A stretch of DNA of 64,000 bases, from contig NW_020653728.1 of assembly GCF_003589595.1 (NCBI RefSeq), positions 496,968-560,967 on the forward strand, written 5' to 3'. This document shows positions 54,901 to 63,576 of this stretch, piece after piece. The DNA comes from Hyposmocoma kahamanoa. Lineage: Eukaryota; Arthropoda; Insecta; Lepidoptera; Cosmopterigidae. Each line of letters starts with the position of its first letter. Position 1 is the first letter of the stretch. Both the position numbers and the translations under genes were made by a program. The notes under the pieces were generated by a model that worked only from the letters and a program-made list of their open reading frames with translations, did no database searches and was not told the origin of the DNA.

Positions 54901-57900
54901 AGTATCCCGCGTTTTATGTCGCTTTCGCGCTAGTCGCGCTCTATCGTGCTAGCCCTACAGGTCCATCTTTGTAAACATAGTAATAACAAATTAATAGACT
55001 ATTAGTGTTAACAATTATGATGACAAACTAGTGGAATAATTTAACAAAAAATAATTGAACGTTTGAACGTTCAAAAATTTAAAAATTTAAATTAATTCCA
55101 GAAACAGATGAATATCACGGTAGTAAAAACAGTGTCTTTGAGCGATAAGTTTAAAGAGGTTAATATTCTTACACTAACGTCACAGTACAATGTAATTAAT
55201 GTTACAAAGAATGGTATTTTTTTTAATGGGAAATAGAAACAGACATAATATTAATAGGAGGAATAAAAATAAACTTGTTGTCTATAGTCGTCTTCATAAA
55301 ACTCATAAATTTATCTAAGGTGTAATGTATACGTTTCTGTAATAAAGGGTTGGGGTGATATATAAAATTTCTTATTTACGAGGTTTAAAGCTAGTTAAAT
55401 AAAAACTATATTTTAAAGGTTATTTAGATCGATGACATTACATTGAATAAAAATTAAAAACTTAATGGCATTTTATTCTCACAAGAATATGTCAGATATA
55501 TGTTTGATAATATATTTTCATCACACTTGCTCGTAAATGGTATGATTGCATGGTGGCTAACTTGACTATAATGTCCCAAATAAAATCCATGGGACTTTTT
55601 TTTATTACAGTTACGGTCGATAAGGTGACCGTCGGGATGGCTGGTCGCTTGCGGCATCTGGCACAGTGTATATTCAAGAATTGCTATTTATTTGTTACTT
55701 TTTCTAAATAATTGCTATCTTTGATATATTCGGAGAAATTTAAAAAATAATTGTTTAGTCATTTTGATATCAGGGTGGCTGTTGTTTGGCATGAAGGGAG
55801 CAGATTTTTCAGAAGTATGTGTTACCAATAATTGCTACTTATTTGCTACTGTCGCGAATTAAAGGTATATGTTTCCTATTTGCATTAGTTGAAAAAATAT
55901 AATTAATTGAAAATTTTATGAAGAAGGGCTTGATTAAATTAAAAATTAAAAGTTTTTGGTGTTTTATTGCTAGAGTATAAAGGGTAGGCGTTGGCATTTC
56001 TTCGTGAAATTTTAAATTGTTTATATTTTTTAAAGTAATGTTGACGAGGAGCGTATGTTTTTAAATTTGTGAAATTAGCAAATAGGTAGTACTTATTGGT
56101 AATAAATATTTCTGGAAAATTTGCTCTTTTCGTGCTGAACAAAGTGGCGACCAGTCATCCCGATATCGGGACGGCTGGTAAATTATTAAAAAAAATTTTT
56201 TAGAATATATCCAAGGCGAATAGCGATTATTTAGAGAGGGTAGGAAATAGGTAGCGATTTTTGAATATACCCTCAGTGCTGGGCGTCACAGGTGACGAGC
56301 CAGCCTGACGGTCGCGTCGGCGAGGGGTTTTTTAACTTGTTGCATGACATATTTCGTTACGTAGGTGAGATTGAAACGCAAGCGAGGAGGTCATTTGAGT
56401 TGAACATAAAAACGGTAGCTTGAAAATGTAGCTACACCCCACTTAAGCGTTAAGAATGTCTCGCAAATGGCAAAATTGAGATTGTCGCTGCGCGCCCCCA
56501 GAGACCTGGCGCCGGCGCACGTGCTGCTGGGCGCGCGCGGGCAGGCGCTGCTGACGTTCCGCGCCGGCCGCGCGGCGGAGGAGCGGCGGCCGCGAGCGCC
56601 CTGCGCGCCCGAGCTGCTGCGCGCGCTGCCGCCGCCCGGCGCCGCCTGCGACTTCTGGAGCTTCGGCGCGCTGCTGTACGAGCTGCTGTGCGGGCTGGTG
56701 AGTGTCGCGCCGGCGCCCGGCCGGCCTGGCAACGCGTTTTCGTTACGCTGACCCGCCTCTGCTGTCCCGACTCTCTCTTCCCGTGCGAAGGAGCCGCCCT
56801 TCTAAAAGACTCGATCTGTTGGCGTTCAAAGAACTCGTGAACGTTTACAATTCTTTACATCCCGTACAACAAAATGATACTACCGGAAAACTAAGACCGT
56901 CCGCACTAAAAAAAATTATCGTTTTAAGAACCAACTCCCGGTCGTCTAGAAAATTGACCGTATCATAATTGTTCCCACAAAAAAAAAACTTAATACTTCC
57001 TAAGACTTCGTATACCCTTCTACCGTCCAATAATTCTTCATTTCCCCACCATCAAAACAAATTACCACTTAAAAATAAACCCCGGCTAATAGTTACGTAC
57101 GTCTCAAATTAGTTCGTACTCCTTCCAGAACACCCGCTGCACATAATTTTTTCAGCAATACAGTGGTACACAATTAAAACATGCTACCGAAAAATACTCT
57201 TTCCACTATCCCTGTCAATACCTCCAAAAAGAAAGCGACTTTCTCTCTCTAACTGAGAAAGAAAGTCACTCTCCAAAGTAATAAAATAACAAAATTGAAA
57301 AAATTGAACGACGAAAATTAAAAAAATTACCGCTCCGAACACTAGATAAAAACGAGCTTCGAGTCTTGCTGGAACCAATTGGCCCAATGAAAAATTATTT
57401 AACTGTCACTTATCAATAAAATTTTTTGTTCTTATTTGTAATATTTATTGTTATATACCAGATTCATTGCAATTCGTAAATACCTTAATAAATCGTTTCT
57501 CCGATAATTATACAATTTATTTTTTGTATATAGACGAACAACGAAATTAACTCCGGGGAATTTGCTACCAAGTTTTGTTTACCATAAACTGGATTAAAAA
57601 GAAAAACAAACTTTTCCAATCCAGGTTTGTGTCAACCAAACCCATTGAGCAAATTCCCCGAAGTTAATTCCGTTGGTCTGTCTTTCTAAAATTTAATTAG
57701 TTTAATACTTACAGCGAAATATCAAGTCCTGAAATTTCGAAACCCATTCACTATAAATTCTGAAATTCTTTAACAGTTTAAAAAATACGTAATTGCTATT
57801 TTCCAGCCACTGTCGTATTACCACAGCCACGAATTCACAAGTCACACGATTCTACAGTTTCCTGACGGGTTGCCATTGGAAGCACAGTCATTACTAACAC

Positions 57901-58510
57901 AGGTAAAGACATTTGCTATTTTCATCGTCATTATAAATAAGCCCATTGCATATCTCATTGCTGAACAAACTGTTCTCAGCATTCAAAAGTTGAAAAGGAC
58001 CACTACACTTTAGACTAGCTGTTTTCCATTGTTAAAGACGTGTGACGAGCAACAAATAGCAGTGACGTTGAACTATAACAGGGGTTTATTCTATGCAGAC
58101 GGTTAGAACTAAGGGCCGCCCTGCTGTAACAGCATCTCGGTTTTTTTTATAATATTAAGTGACGGGATGAACAAGTCGTGCGATAGCAAGCGACACTCCT
58201 GTCCATAACAGTTGCGGTGCCACTCAGAGCTTTAAATCGCAAAGATTTGAAGGGCACTGCCACTGCGCCTACCACCCTGAAACCGGAACGCAAGTGTGCG
58301 TAATTCAAAAATTAAAATAAGCGATGATGGTGGTGGATAATTTTCTAAGATTTTTTTCTACACCTGACATTTGCTTTCCAGCTCCTAACCGCGGAGCCTT
58401 CTGAACGCCTCGGCGGAGGCAAGGACGGCATCGAGGAGATCAAACGACATCCGTACTTCAAGCAGATCGACTGGAGAGAAGTGTACGACAGCTGGGTCAT
58501 GCCGGATTGA
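42859..58510 (+). CDS. RPS6KC1: RPS6KC1-type protein: PX, MIT and pseudokinase domains, 12 exons
   Basis: RPS6KC1 (RPK118) proteins bind phosphatidylinositol 3-phosphate and sphingosine kinase at early endosomes. Twelve exons join in frame into 848 residues: 42859-42951, 45124-45294, 46030-46128, 46347-46488, 47172-47690, 50510-50616, 50739-50906, 53615-54334, 54541-54647, 56502-56697, 57807-57902 and 58382-58510. The exon lengths total 2,547 bp, which is 849 codons including TGA. PX spans about 7-121, a Ser-rich linker 122-300, MIT about 303-377, and the kinase-like N-lobe begins near 395 with the beta-3 Lys (YAMK) at 433. An acidic insert covers about 515-665 and the C-lobe follows. The catalytic loop reads CRDLAPAHVLL, with HRD changed to CRD and the loop Lys and Asn replaced. 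DFG is replaced by LTF, while APE and the CDFWSFG motif are kept. Catalysis is therefore unlikely. Human RPS6KC1 is about 1,066 residues and has a longer insert. Confidence 0.94.
43905..44052 (+). repeat. GTGAAATTACAGGCACATGG dispersed repeat, copy 7 (3' half)
   Basis: It runs from GTTATGTCTCGGGAGACAGG to CGTCACTTGGTAGAATAAG, and lies in intron 1 of the RPS6KC1-type gene. Confidence 0.75.
44236..44590. mobile_element. hAT-type MITE (355 bp) with 8-bp target duplication
   Basis: The ends read CAGCGGCGGATTTGC and GCAAATCCACCACTG. The 8-bp repeats CTTCCAAT lie at 44228-44235 and 44591-44598. The element has no coding frame and sits in intron 1 of the RPS6KC1-type gene. Confidence 0.9.
45124..45294 (+). 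CDS. RPS6KC1: RPS6KC1-type gene, exon 2: PX core
   Basis: The exon has 57 codons after CTCTTTCAG and ends before GTGAGA. It carries VWKRYSDVQQLH, the PX element whose Arg-Tyr-Ser contacts the 3-phosphate, and the proline-containing TFPELV stretch. Confidence 0.93.
45494..45595. mobile_element. short hairpin MITE (GTAGGGCTA family), copy 1
   Basis: The ends GTAGGGCTAC and GTGCTAGCCCTAC enclose a GCGCGAGAT/ATCTCGCGC stem. The length is 102 bp. It sits in intron 2 of the RPS6KC1-type gene. Confidence 0.8.
45791..46012 (+). repeat. tRNA-headed SINE with (TTA)n tail
   Basis: The head contains a GACCGAATGGTTA box-A-like block and the box-B GGTTCGATTCC. The body runs through CCATGGCACCCGCGACACAGG and ends GTTATTATTATTA. 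It is the longest copy of this family here and lies in intron 2 of the RPS6KC1-type gene, just before exon 3. Confidence 0.85.
46030..46128 (+). CDS. RPS6KC1: RPS6KC1-type gene, exon 3: PX C-terminal helices
   Basis: The exon has 33 codons after TATTTCCAG, and its donor is GTAAGC. VIEERAKLIKTLLEFIAEH supplies the PX helix that normally carries RR..A..LL. Confidence 0.92.
46347..46488 (+). CDS. RPS6KC1: RPS6KC1-type gene, exon 4: serine-rich linker
   Basis: The exon encodes a run of six serines, then LHLPIEESPPLEYQTSDDD. Phase 0 in, phase 1 out. The acceptor was placed at TTCCAG just before ACGGGC; its pyrimidine tract is poor. An alternative AG at 46331-46332 would open a different frame, so this boundary is the least certain of the gene. 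Confidence 0.78.
47172..47690 (+). CDS. RPS6KC1: RPS6KC1-type gene, exon 5: linker and first MIT helices
   Basis: The exon starts after TTTTCACAG with a split Ala codon and ends before GTGAGT in phase 1. It has a Ser/Thr-rich acidic linker, then VFEAGYMLNLAARYED and EYQRAFESYKAGIEKMLIG, which are helices 1 and 2 of the MIT domain. Confidence 0.92.
47966..48341. mobile_element. MITE with about 95-bp inverted repeats, TATA flanks
   Basis: The ends are CAAGGTGTAA and CAGGGTGTAA (reverse complement). The inverted repeats run about 95 bp each and share AAAAGCTTTAAACTGATATC. TATA flanks both ends (47962-47965 and 48342-48345), which suits a Tc1/mariner-type MITE. It lies in intron 5 of the RPS6KC1-type gene. 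Confidence 0.85.
48346..49754. other. intron 5 of the RPS6KC1-type gene, no feature seen
   Basis: AT-rich intron sequence. The frame at 48554-48964 on the minus strand has no recognised domain. Confidence 0.5.
49755..50024 (+). repeat. AACCGACTT dispersed repeat, copy 9
   Basis: The left part is diverged. It keeps GGTAACCGGAAAGTGCGC, ATAGTTGGCCACCCTTAGAA and a TTTGAAGTGGGTT end. It lies in intron 5. Confidence 0.8.
50510..50616 (+). CDS. RPS6KC1: RPS6KC1-type gene, exon 6: MIT helix 3
   Basis: This short exon follows ATATTACAG and precedes GTGAGT. It completes MIT with DPQRRALIKEKTNKYLSYAE. The split Ser codon joins exon 5 in frame. Confidence 0.93.
50739..50906 (+). CDS. RPS6KC1: RPS6KC1-type gene, exon 7: kinase-like N-lobe
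   Basis: The exon has 56 codons between CGTTTCCAG and GTTAGT. It encodes YRVIGVLGASVMLVLHRG, a degenerate glycine loop with only two glycines kept, and QKCYAMK ending on the presumed beta-3 lysine (residue 433). Confidence 0.93.
51388..52394. mobile_element. hAT-type element enclosing an inverted GC-rich minisatellite
   Basis: The left end is CAGTGTTGGGC and the right end is the inverse GCCCAACACTA (last base changed). Target duplications are ATTTAAAT at 51380-51387 and 52395-52402. Inside, AATTG/CAATT-rich palindromic repeats (about 51400-51655 and 52213-52375) flank a GC-rich core. The element sits in intron 7 of the RPS6KC1-type gene. The open frames in the core are composition artefacts. 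Confidence 0.9.
51663..52212. repeat. GC-rich minisatellite in inverted halves
   Basis: The left half (about 51663-51945) repeats a degenerate GGTTGGGGGCCCC unit of about 13-18 bp with the G-rich strand on top. The right half (about 51953-52212) repeats AACCGGGGCCCCC, its reverse complement. The polarity switches near 51948. The whole core can fold into one hairpin. Confidence 0.92.
52693..53332 (+). repeat. AACCGACTT dispersed repeat, copy 10, split by two insertions
   Basis: Both termini are present. An unrecognised insert of about 165 bp (52815-52978) and the TTA-flanked MITE (52989-53153) interrupt it near GCCACCCTTAGAGG. Confidence 0.85.
52989..53153. mobile_element. PIF/Harbinger-type MITE, copy 2 (same target trinucleotide in another host repeat)
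   Basis: The inverted ends GGGTCGTATTCTAGAACT and its near-inverse are flanked by TTA at 52986-52988 and 53154-53156. The length is 165 bp. It interrupts the host repeat at the same CCCTTAGAGG motif as copy 1. Confidence 0.87.
53615..54334 (+). CDS. RPS6KC1: RPS6KC1-type gene, exon 8: end of N-lobe and acidic insert
   Basis: The exon has 240 codons between TTTCAG and GTAAGT. Residues 434-510 finish the N-lobe, including LIFLILSYAPGENLFDYI as the hinge. About 150 acidic, Asn/Ile-rich residues of low complexity follow; they correspond to the large kinase insert of vertebrate RPS6KC1 but are much shorter. Confidence 0.93.
54541..54647 (+). CDS. RPS6KC1: RPS6KC1-type gene, exon 9: kinase-like alpha-E helix
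   Basis: The exon lies between GTCTTGCAG and GTATCT. It encodes WGAEILTALESLHNYGVIC, the alpha-E helix just before the catalytic loop, and ends in phase 2 inside the Arg codon of the CRD motif. Confidence 0.92.
54829..54958. mobile_element. short hairpin MITE (GTAGGGCTA family), copy 2
   Basis: The ends GTAGGGCTAGCACGATA and its inverse enclose a long stem with GACTAGCGCGAAAGCGACAT. The length is 130 bp. It shares CTATGCGAGAATAG in the loop with copy 1 and lies in intron 9. Confidence 0.85.
56502..56697 (+). CDS. RPS6KC1: RPS6KC1-type gene, exon 10: degenerate catalytic and activation segment
   Basis: The exon lies between CGCCCCCAG and GTGAGT. It encodes the altered catalytic loop RDLAPAHVLL, ALLTF in place of DFG, CAPELL and CDFWSFGALLYELLCG. 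It is extremely GC-rich, mostly GCG, CTG and CGC codons, unlike every other exon in the gene. Confidence 0.93.
57532..57682. mobile_element. palindromic MITE in intron 10 of the RPS6KC1-type gene
   Basis: Imperfect inverted halves share AATTAACT, then CGGGGAATTTGCT, about 60 bp per arm, with a short A-rich centre. No protein is encoded. Confidence 0.78.
57807..57902 (+). CDS. RPS6KC1: RPS6KC1-type gene, exon 11: C-lobe
   Basis: The exon has 32 codons between ATTTTCCAG and GTAAAG, phase 0 on both sides. It encodes the C-lobe stretch ending in LEAQSLLTQ. Confidence 0.92.
58148..58296 (-). repeat. GTGAAATTACAGGCACATGG dispersed repeat, copy 8
   Basis: The reverse complement shows the GACTTGTTCATCCCGTCACTT end and the CAACTGTTATGGACAGGAGT block. 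It lies in intron 11. Confidence 0.78.
58382..58510 (+). CDS. RPS6KC1: RPS6KC1-type gene, exon 12: C-lobe end and stop
   Basis: The exon has 42 codons and TGA after TTTCCAG. It encodes PSERLGGGKDGIEEIKRHPY, the typical AGC-kinase RLG...I..HP.F end motif, and finishes at WVMPD. Confidence 0.94.
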   Translation, partial: LLTAEPSERLGGGKDGIEEIKRHPYFKQIDWREVYDSWVMPD

Positions 58511-58794
58511 GGACGTCACTTCTGAAGTTGCGCTACGGAGTCAGTTAACTAATCAAATTCACAAGTGGTCAATGAGGCCTTCTTTACAATGGCCACGTGA
58601 CGTTTTACAGGGTTATTTCTTTAGGTTGGAATTACAATCTAACTCTATGTAAGATACTGAACGGATTTTCCTAAAGAATCCACAATCATTCAATTGTGAA
58701 ACTTTATATTATTTATTTGTTTTATTTGTTGTGAAATTACACCACTAGTTAGTTAAAGATCTATAACAGGCACATAGAAGAAATTGTAAAAACT

Positions 58795-58920
58795 GTAGCT
58801 TAGTTAGTAAAACAGTGGGGACGGAATCCCGTGGTCGCAAGTTTGAGTCCTGTCGGGTCGAAGGATTCTTTCTTTGTGTTCGATTTTTGTATTTAATATA
58901 ATTATAACAAACTCGTGAAA
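58795..58920 (+). repeat. tRNA-derived SINE, second family, diverged
   Basis: A box-A-like TAGCTTAGTTAG and a box-B-like AGTTTGAGTCC are followed by GTCGGGTCGAAGGATTCTTT, which parallels the copy at 59932-60062. It probably lies in the 3' UTR of the RPS6KC1-type gene. Confidence 0.6.
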
Positions 58921-59032
58921 CTTTTTCAACACCGTTGTTCGAGAAGATGAACTTTCTATAGCGGTTATTTTTTTCTTCTTTAAGTCAAATTTAAAAGTTT
59001 GTTAGTTAGCAAGGAGTTTTTTTTATGCTTGG

Positions 59033-59038
59033 AATAAA
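59033..59038 (+). terminator. candidate polyadenylation signal of the RPS6KC1-type gene
   Basis: AATAAA lies 523 bp after the stop codon and is the first canonical signal seen there. A diverged SINE at 58795-58920 would then lie in the 3' UTR. No transcript evidence is available. Confidence 0.4.
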
Positions 59039-59298
59039 TTATGAATACTATATATCTAAAGATAAATGAATAAGAAAATTAAGCAAAATTCATAACTAAA
59101 TTGATATACATTTATTTAAAAACAATTGTAAGACTGAATTTGTTCGTTTCTCTCTCTGCCTTTTATTTATTTTTTCATCGAGGAACATAAACTTACACTT
59201 TCGTAATTACAAAAATCCGCCATTGTAGTAGAATTTTTATTTATTTGTATTATACATAATTGCGAGTAGTTAAACTAATTTGGCGAATTTTTATAGCA

Positions 59299-59517
59299 TT
59301 AACTGTGTGGCCGAACGGTTACTATTGGAGGGACTGCCACGCAGAGGCCCCAGACTCGATTCCCGGGCCGGGAGAAATATTTGTGTGGCCTACATTTGTT
59401 TCTCTCGTGAGTTTGGGTGTAATTTGTAGTTGTCTATGTGTGTGTCCATGGCACCCGCGACACAGGGTTTCCCTGGTGCGGGGCTATGTTGAGTGTGTGC
59501 GTTATTATTATTATTAA
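59299..59517 (+). repeat. tRNA-headed SINE, same family
   Basis: It is nearly full length, with CTCGATTCCC as box B, the same CCATGGCACCCGCGACACAGG body and a (TTA)n tail. It lies in the 3' flank of the RPS6KC1-type gene. Confidence 0.85.
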
Positions 59518-59931
59518 ACTCTGTCAAACCAAACAGAGTGAAGCACAAGTTGAAAAATATTGTTTTCATGCCGTCGAAATATATTATCACTTATACACAT
59601 AAAAAAAATTAATTGTGTTTTTGCAAATGTATTGAAAAACATCGTATTTTGACTATGAGTTTACAATGACAGCAGTTTTTAGAGACTGCATAAAATAATG
59701 ACTTGCAAAGTCCTTGTGACAGGTATGGGCGCTGTACATTGACAACTTGTCACACTAAACTGTCATATATTTTACGTTAGCGACAACTCTCAATGTAAAC
59801 TTATGGTATAGACACTTGCGACACTTTGTCAAATTATTTTCGACCAAATAAAACAATGCTTGTGTTATTTTCATCCCATACAAAACCTAAATTGGATAAG
59901 AGTTCCTTAGGGTAACTTTCAACAGCTTTGT

Positions 59932-60062
59932 CTATTATTATTGGTACAAAGAACGAACAAACATAAAGAAAAATTCCTTCGGTCCGACTGGGCTCGAACC
60001 AGCGTCTGTTGCAAAAACGCGGCTACTGCTCCAACCAGCAGAGCCAACGAATTTCTCTATGT
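59932..60062 (-). repeat. tRNA-derived SINE, second family
   Basis: The minus strand reads TTGGCTCTGCTGGTTGGAGC (box A) and GGTTCGAGCCC (box B), followed by CGGACCGAAGGAATTTTTC and an AATAAT tail. The acceptor-stem ends do not pair, so it is not a functional tRNA gene. Confidence 0.7.
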
Positions 60063-60069
60063 CCGTTGC

Positions 60070-63000
60070 AGATCTTTATATTGGTGTTTAGACGGGTTTT
60101 TTGCCGTAGCTTTGTTTCTCTTGAATTTGATATTTATTACGGCATCATTTTGCAACAAACTTGTATAACACAAGATCAGTAACTGTAATTAGAAATCTAG
60201 TCGTAAGTTCAGACTGAAATGTCATGTCCTAAACTAGTTACACGTTTCGGGAGTAGTTATGAAAACTACATGGCTATTATCTACAAACCCGCTCTCTACT
60301 TTAGTTATTTGTTTACTGGAAGCATTGACTCACCTGGAAGTGATAATATTGACTATATAAAAATGTCGCATGAGCAACAACAAAGCAACTCAAAAACATT
60401 AAAAATATTGATGAGTCTTCCAATATACGAATAAAATTCACGTGGACTCCGTCATGGTGCATTTTTAAACGCTAAACAAATAGTTATTTAACGGAACCAT
60501 ACTTTAAAAATAAAGAAATTTCATTAAAAATAGTGTTCAAATGGAAATTTCTAATATACGGTAGTACAAAATAAAAAAGCATTTTCACATTACAAATTTC
60601 ATTTGTGCCCATTATCATGTGATAAGTTAAATAAATAAAAACAAACCTTACGTTTTGGTGATCCTCTGAGTGGAGTACAATTGCAAATCTTTATAAAAAC
60701 TAATAAGTTCTGTTACTTCGCTGTTTTAAGAAATTTGAAAGAGCTGCTTTCTTTCTATGGTCTAAATTCGATACTAGCGCCATTTTTGGGCCTCCGGCAG
60801 TAACTTGTAACTCTTTACTGTTTAGAACGTGCATTTAATAATAAACTTATAATTGTACATACCTAATTTAATCTTCTTAGATGAATGTACAATTTAGAGC
60901 TTATATACATATAATGAAAATAATGAGATATGAAGACATTTAGGCTTAAAAATAATATCATAGAACATAGTCATGTGATATAAAGTGAAAAAAGGATTCA
61001 AATTGACACTCATCGCGTGCAGTGAAAACGTAATTTATTTTTCACCAATGTATTCTACAACAGTATTCCTTCACGAATTTCAAATAAATCCTGTACAATT
61101 AGTTAGTTAGTTATTCCCGCATTGGCAAGCAAAATATGTGGTCCAATAGTGGCATCCAGTTCCCAGTAGATAAAAAGCGGGTGTAAATTTGTAAATCTTA
61201 TCCGTTGGTAGCACGTTTGTGGTTGCCACTAAAAAATCTGTTGTTTTTAAGACAAAGAAGAAACTCTATTTAAAGGGAACAGTATTGATCCTTTCCTGTA
61301 CATTATCAATTAATCTTATTTAATAATACTGTCAGTAGGGCGCTGAAATAGTTCTCTATTCCTATTTTTTTCTGTCACTAATAACAAGTTCTTTAGCTTA
61401 ATGTCATCTAGTCGATATTTTCGAAAAGGAAATCAAAACAGATATAAGTTATTTAAAATTATTTTGCTTGTTAGAAAGAAAATTAAGTATTAAATTATGT
61501 ACAAAATCATATAATTATATTTTTTCTAATCGAAAAATTGGTGACTAAAAAAGGTCTTTATAGGTTTTGGAAGTTACATTTGGACATTGGAAAGGCAAAG
61601 ACGACTCAAGCTTCCCTATCAGACCAGTCTGTTAAAGTCGTACACGACTGGTGACATCATCAGCTAAACAAAAGAACACGAACCCAACGTGTAGTCGTTC
61701 GCTTCCGTCAGTTCGTCAACCATACATAGTAAGCCAACGTCAAAAAAGGTCGCAACAGACTTGTTTTTTAATTTTAAACACTACAATGCGGCCTTTAAAT
61801 AATTTATAGATTCAGGCGTTACCTTGCGAAAATCCATTAGTATCTTGCTACTCCGATAATACAGTGATGGTTAAATCGAGCAAAATAGCTGCAGTTAACT
61901 TTCCAACCCTCTCTTCGCATAAAAATAATATAATTTGCGGAATAGCAAAGTTTATTTGCTTCCGTTTTTTATTAATATACGCGGAAAATTTCTCATCCTT
62001 CCGCTCCGCGCACAGGAACGCTATCTAGAATACTTGGTTGAAAAGAACTGTACCTCCTGCTCGCGGCTCCACTAGAAGACAAAAACCTAAAATGGATTTG
62101 CAATAATTGTGTTATAATTTCGTACATAATTTTATTTTTCGGACCTAAATTGTGGTGAGTCGCAATGGCGGGTGTATTACGACGAATCCAGTTGAATTGC
62201 ATACTAGATGCGTATATAAATTGTACTATATTTAGTACAATTTCTCTTATTTTGTCTTTTGTGTATTTTCTTTACAATTGAATATTTTTCCTTAGGCTCA
62301 ACGGAATGATCTGTGACCTACCTCAGGTCACAGGCTGAATTTCAGTCTTTGTCACGACCTGTGATGTTAGATTTTTGTGCTTGTTTCAAATTACAGTAGT
62401 ACATATCGGTTGAGGAACTGCTGAGCAATTCCGCTCGGAAATTATACAATCCGAGTGATGACAGCTTCGCTCGCTACGCTTCCATTAACTTTGTAACGAC
62501 ACTGCTGTGTTCATTTCCTTTTCTAAGCCACGGAACCGGTACGTACTTTACAAAACCCTTCACTAGATAAGTCTTCTACGGTTTTCCAGAACATTGATAT
62601 CAAAACTTTCTAGAAAACCAGAGTCTCTGTTTCAGGGTCCAAATGTAACTTTCTAAGCCTTTGTTAAAACTTGTTACTTTTGTCAATCTTTAAAATTTGT
62701 GACTTAACATTTTAATTTAAGGACAAAATCCAACATTACATAGTACGTATAGCGCACCTATATACTTTGTTAATTTATTTGATGTATGTACCTAATTAGA
62801 ATATATTTATCCAATGGTGTTGATACTTTGACGTTTAATTAATGTGACGGGTTTAGATTTATGATCTCCTAAACTAAAACAGCTAGAAATATATAAAATA
62901 TGTTTAGACATCAGTCAAAGATATTGTCGCAGTTAGCAAGCAAAGGCTAAAACATAACAACAATATTTCTAGATCTGTTAAATTAGTTAAGCCGTAGGAT

Positions 63001-63450
63001 TAACACCAGTGTTAAGACCGGTACTATTATGTACTTGTTACAGTTTTATAGAATTACAAACATACTATAGACCAACTATTCCTTTGTTTTTTTAATTGAC
63101 CACACCCCGCGTCTGTCTTTAAAAGTAAATGTTAGAAAATCTTGCGTAAATAATGCTTTTAAATGTTGTTTATTCGTGGCAACAATGAGGTGCGTAAAAA
63201 TGCAAAATTGTTGCGGTGCTTCTCTTGCTATTAACTTGTCTTTGTCAATTCAGCAACTTGATCCCCGATCGGAAACTGCGTCTTTTCCGGGTCGAGGCGG
63301 CTTAATTGCGATTCACAACTGGCCGATCAGAAACTTGACATTTCTAATCGGAACAATAGTTGATTTAACTTACAAATTAGAAAGATATAGTAGGAATCAG
63401 GTAATAAGCGACACTCCTATCAATGACAGTTGCAGTACCACTTAGAGTTT
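60070..63450. other. 3' intergenic sequence, no gene seen
   Basis: AT-rich sequence downstream of the RPS6KC1-type gene. The short frames at 60219-60434 and 61993-62202 show no domains. A small minus fragment of the GTGAAATTACAGG repeat lies near 63403-63450. Confidence 0.5.
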
Positions 63451-63451
63451 T

Positions 63452-63576
63452 TAGAGAAATATTTGTATGGCCTACATTCATTTCTCTCGTGAGTATGGGT
63501 GTAATTTGTAGTTGTCTATGTTTGTCCATGGCACCCGCGGGGCTATGTTGAGTGTGTGCCTTATTATTATTATTCA
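63452..63576 (+). repeat. tRNA-headed SINE, 5'-truncated
   Basis: Only the body from TATGGCCTACATT onwards and the (TTA)n tail remain. About 17 bp around CGACACAGG are deleted. Confidence 0.75.

Noticed and set aside
58808..58870. tRNA gene call on the plus strand
   Set aside because: It has a box-B-like sequence but no proper clover-leaf, and it resembles the SINE at 59932-60062.
59984..60055. tRNA gene call on the minus strand
   Set aside because: Box A and box B are present but the acceptor arms do not pair and the sequence continues into a SINE body with an AATAAT tail.
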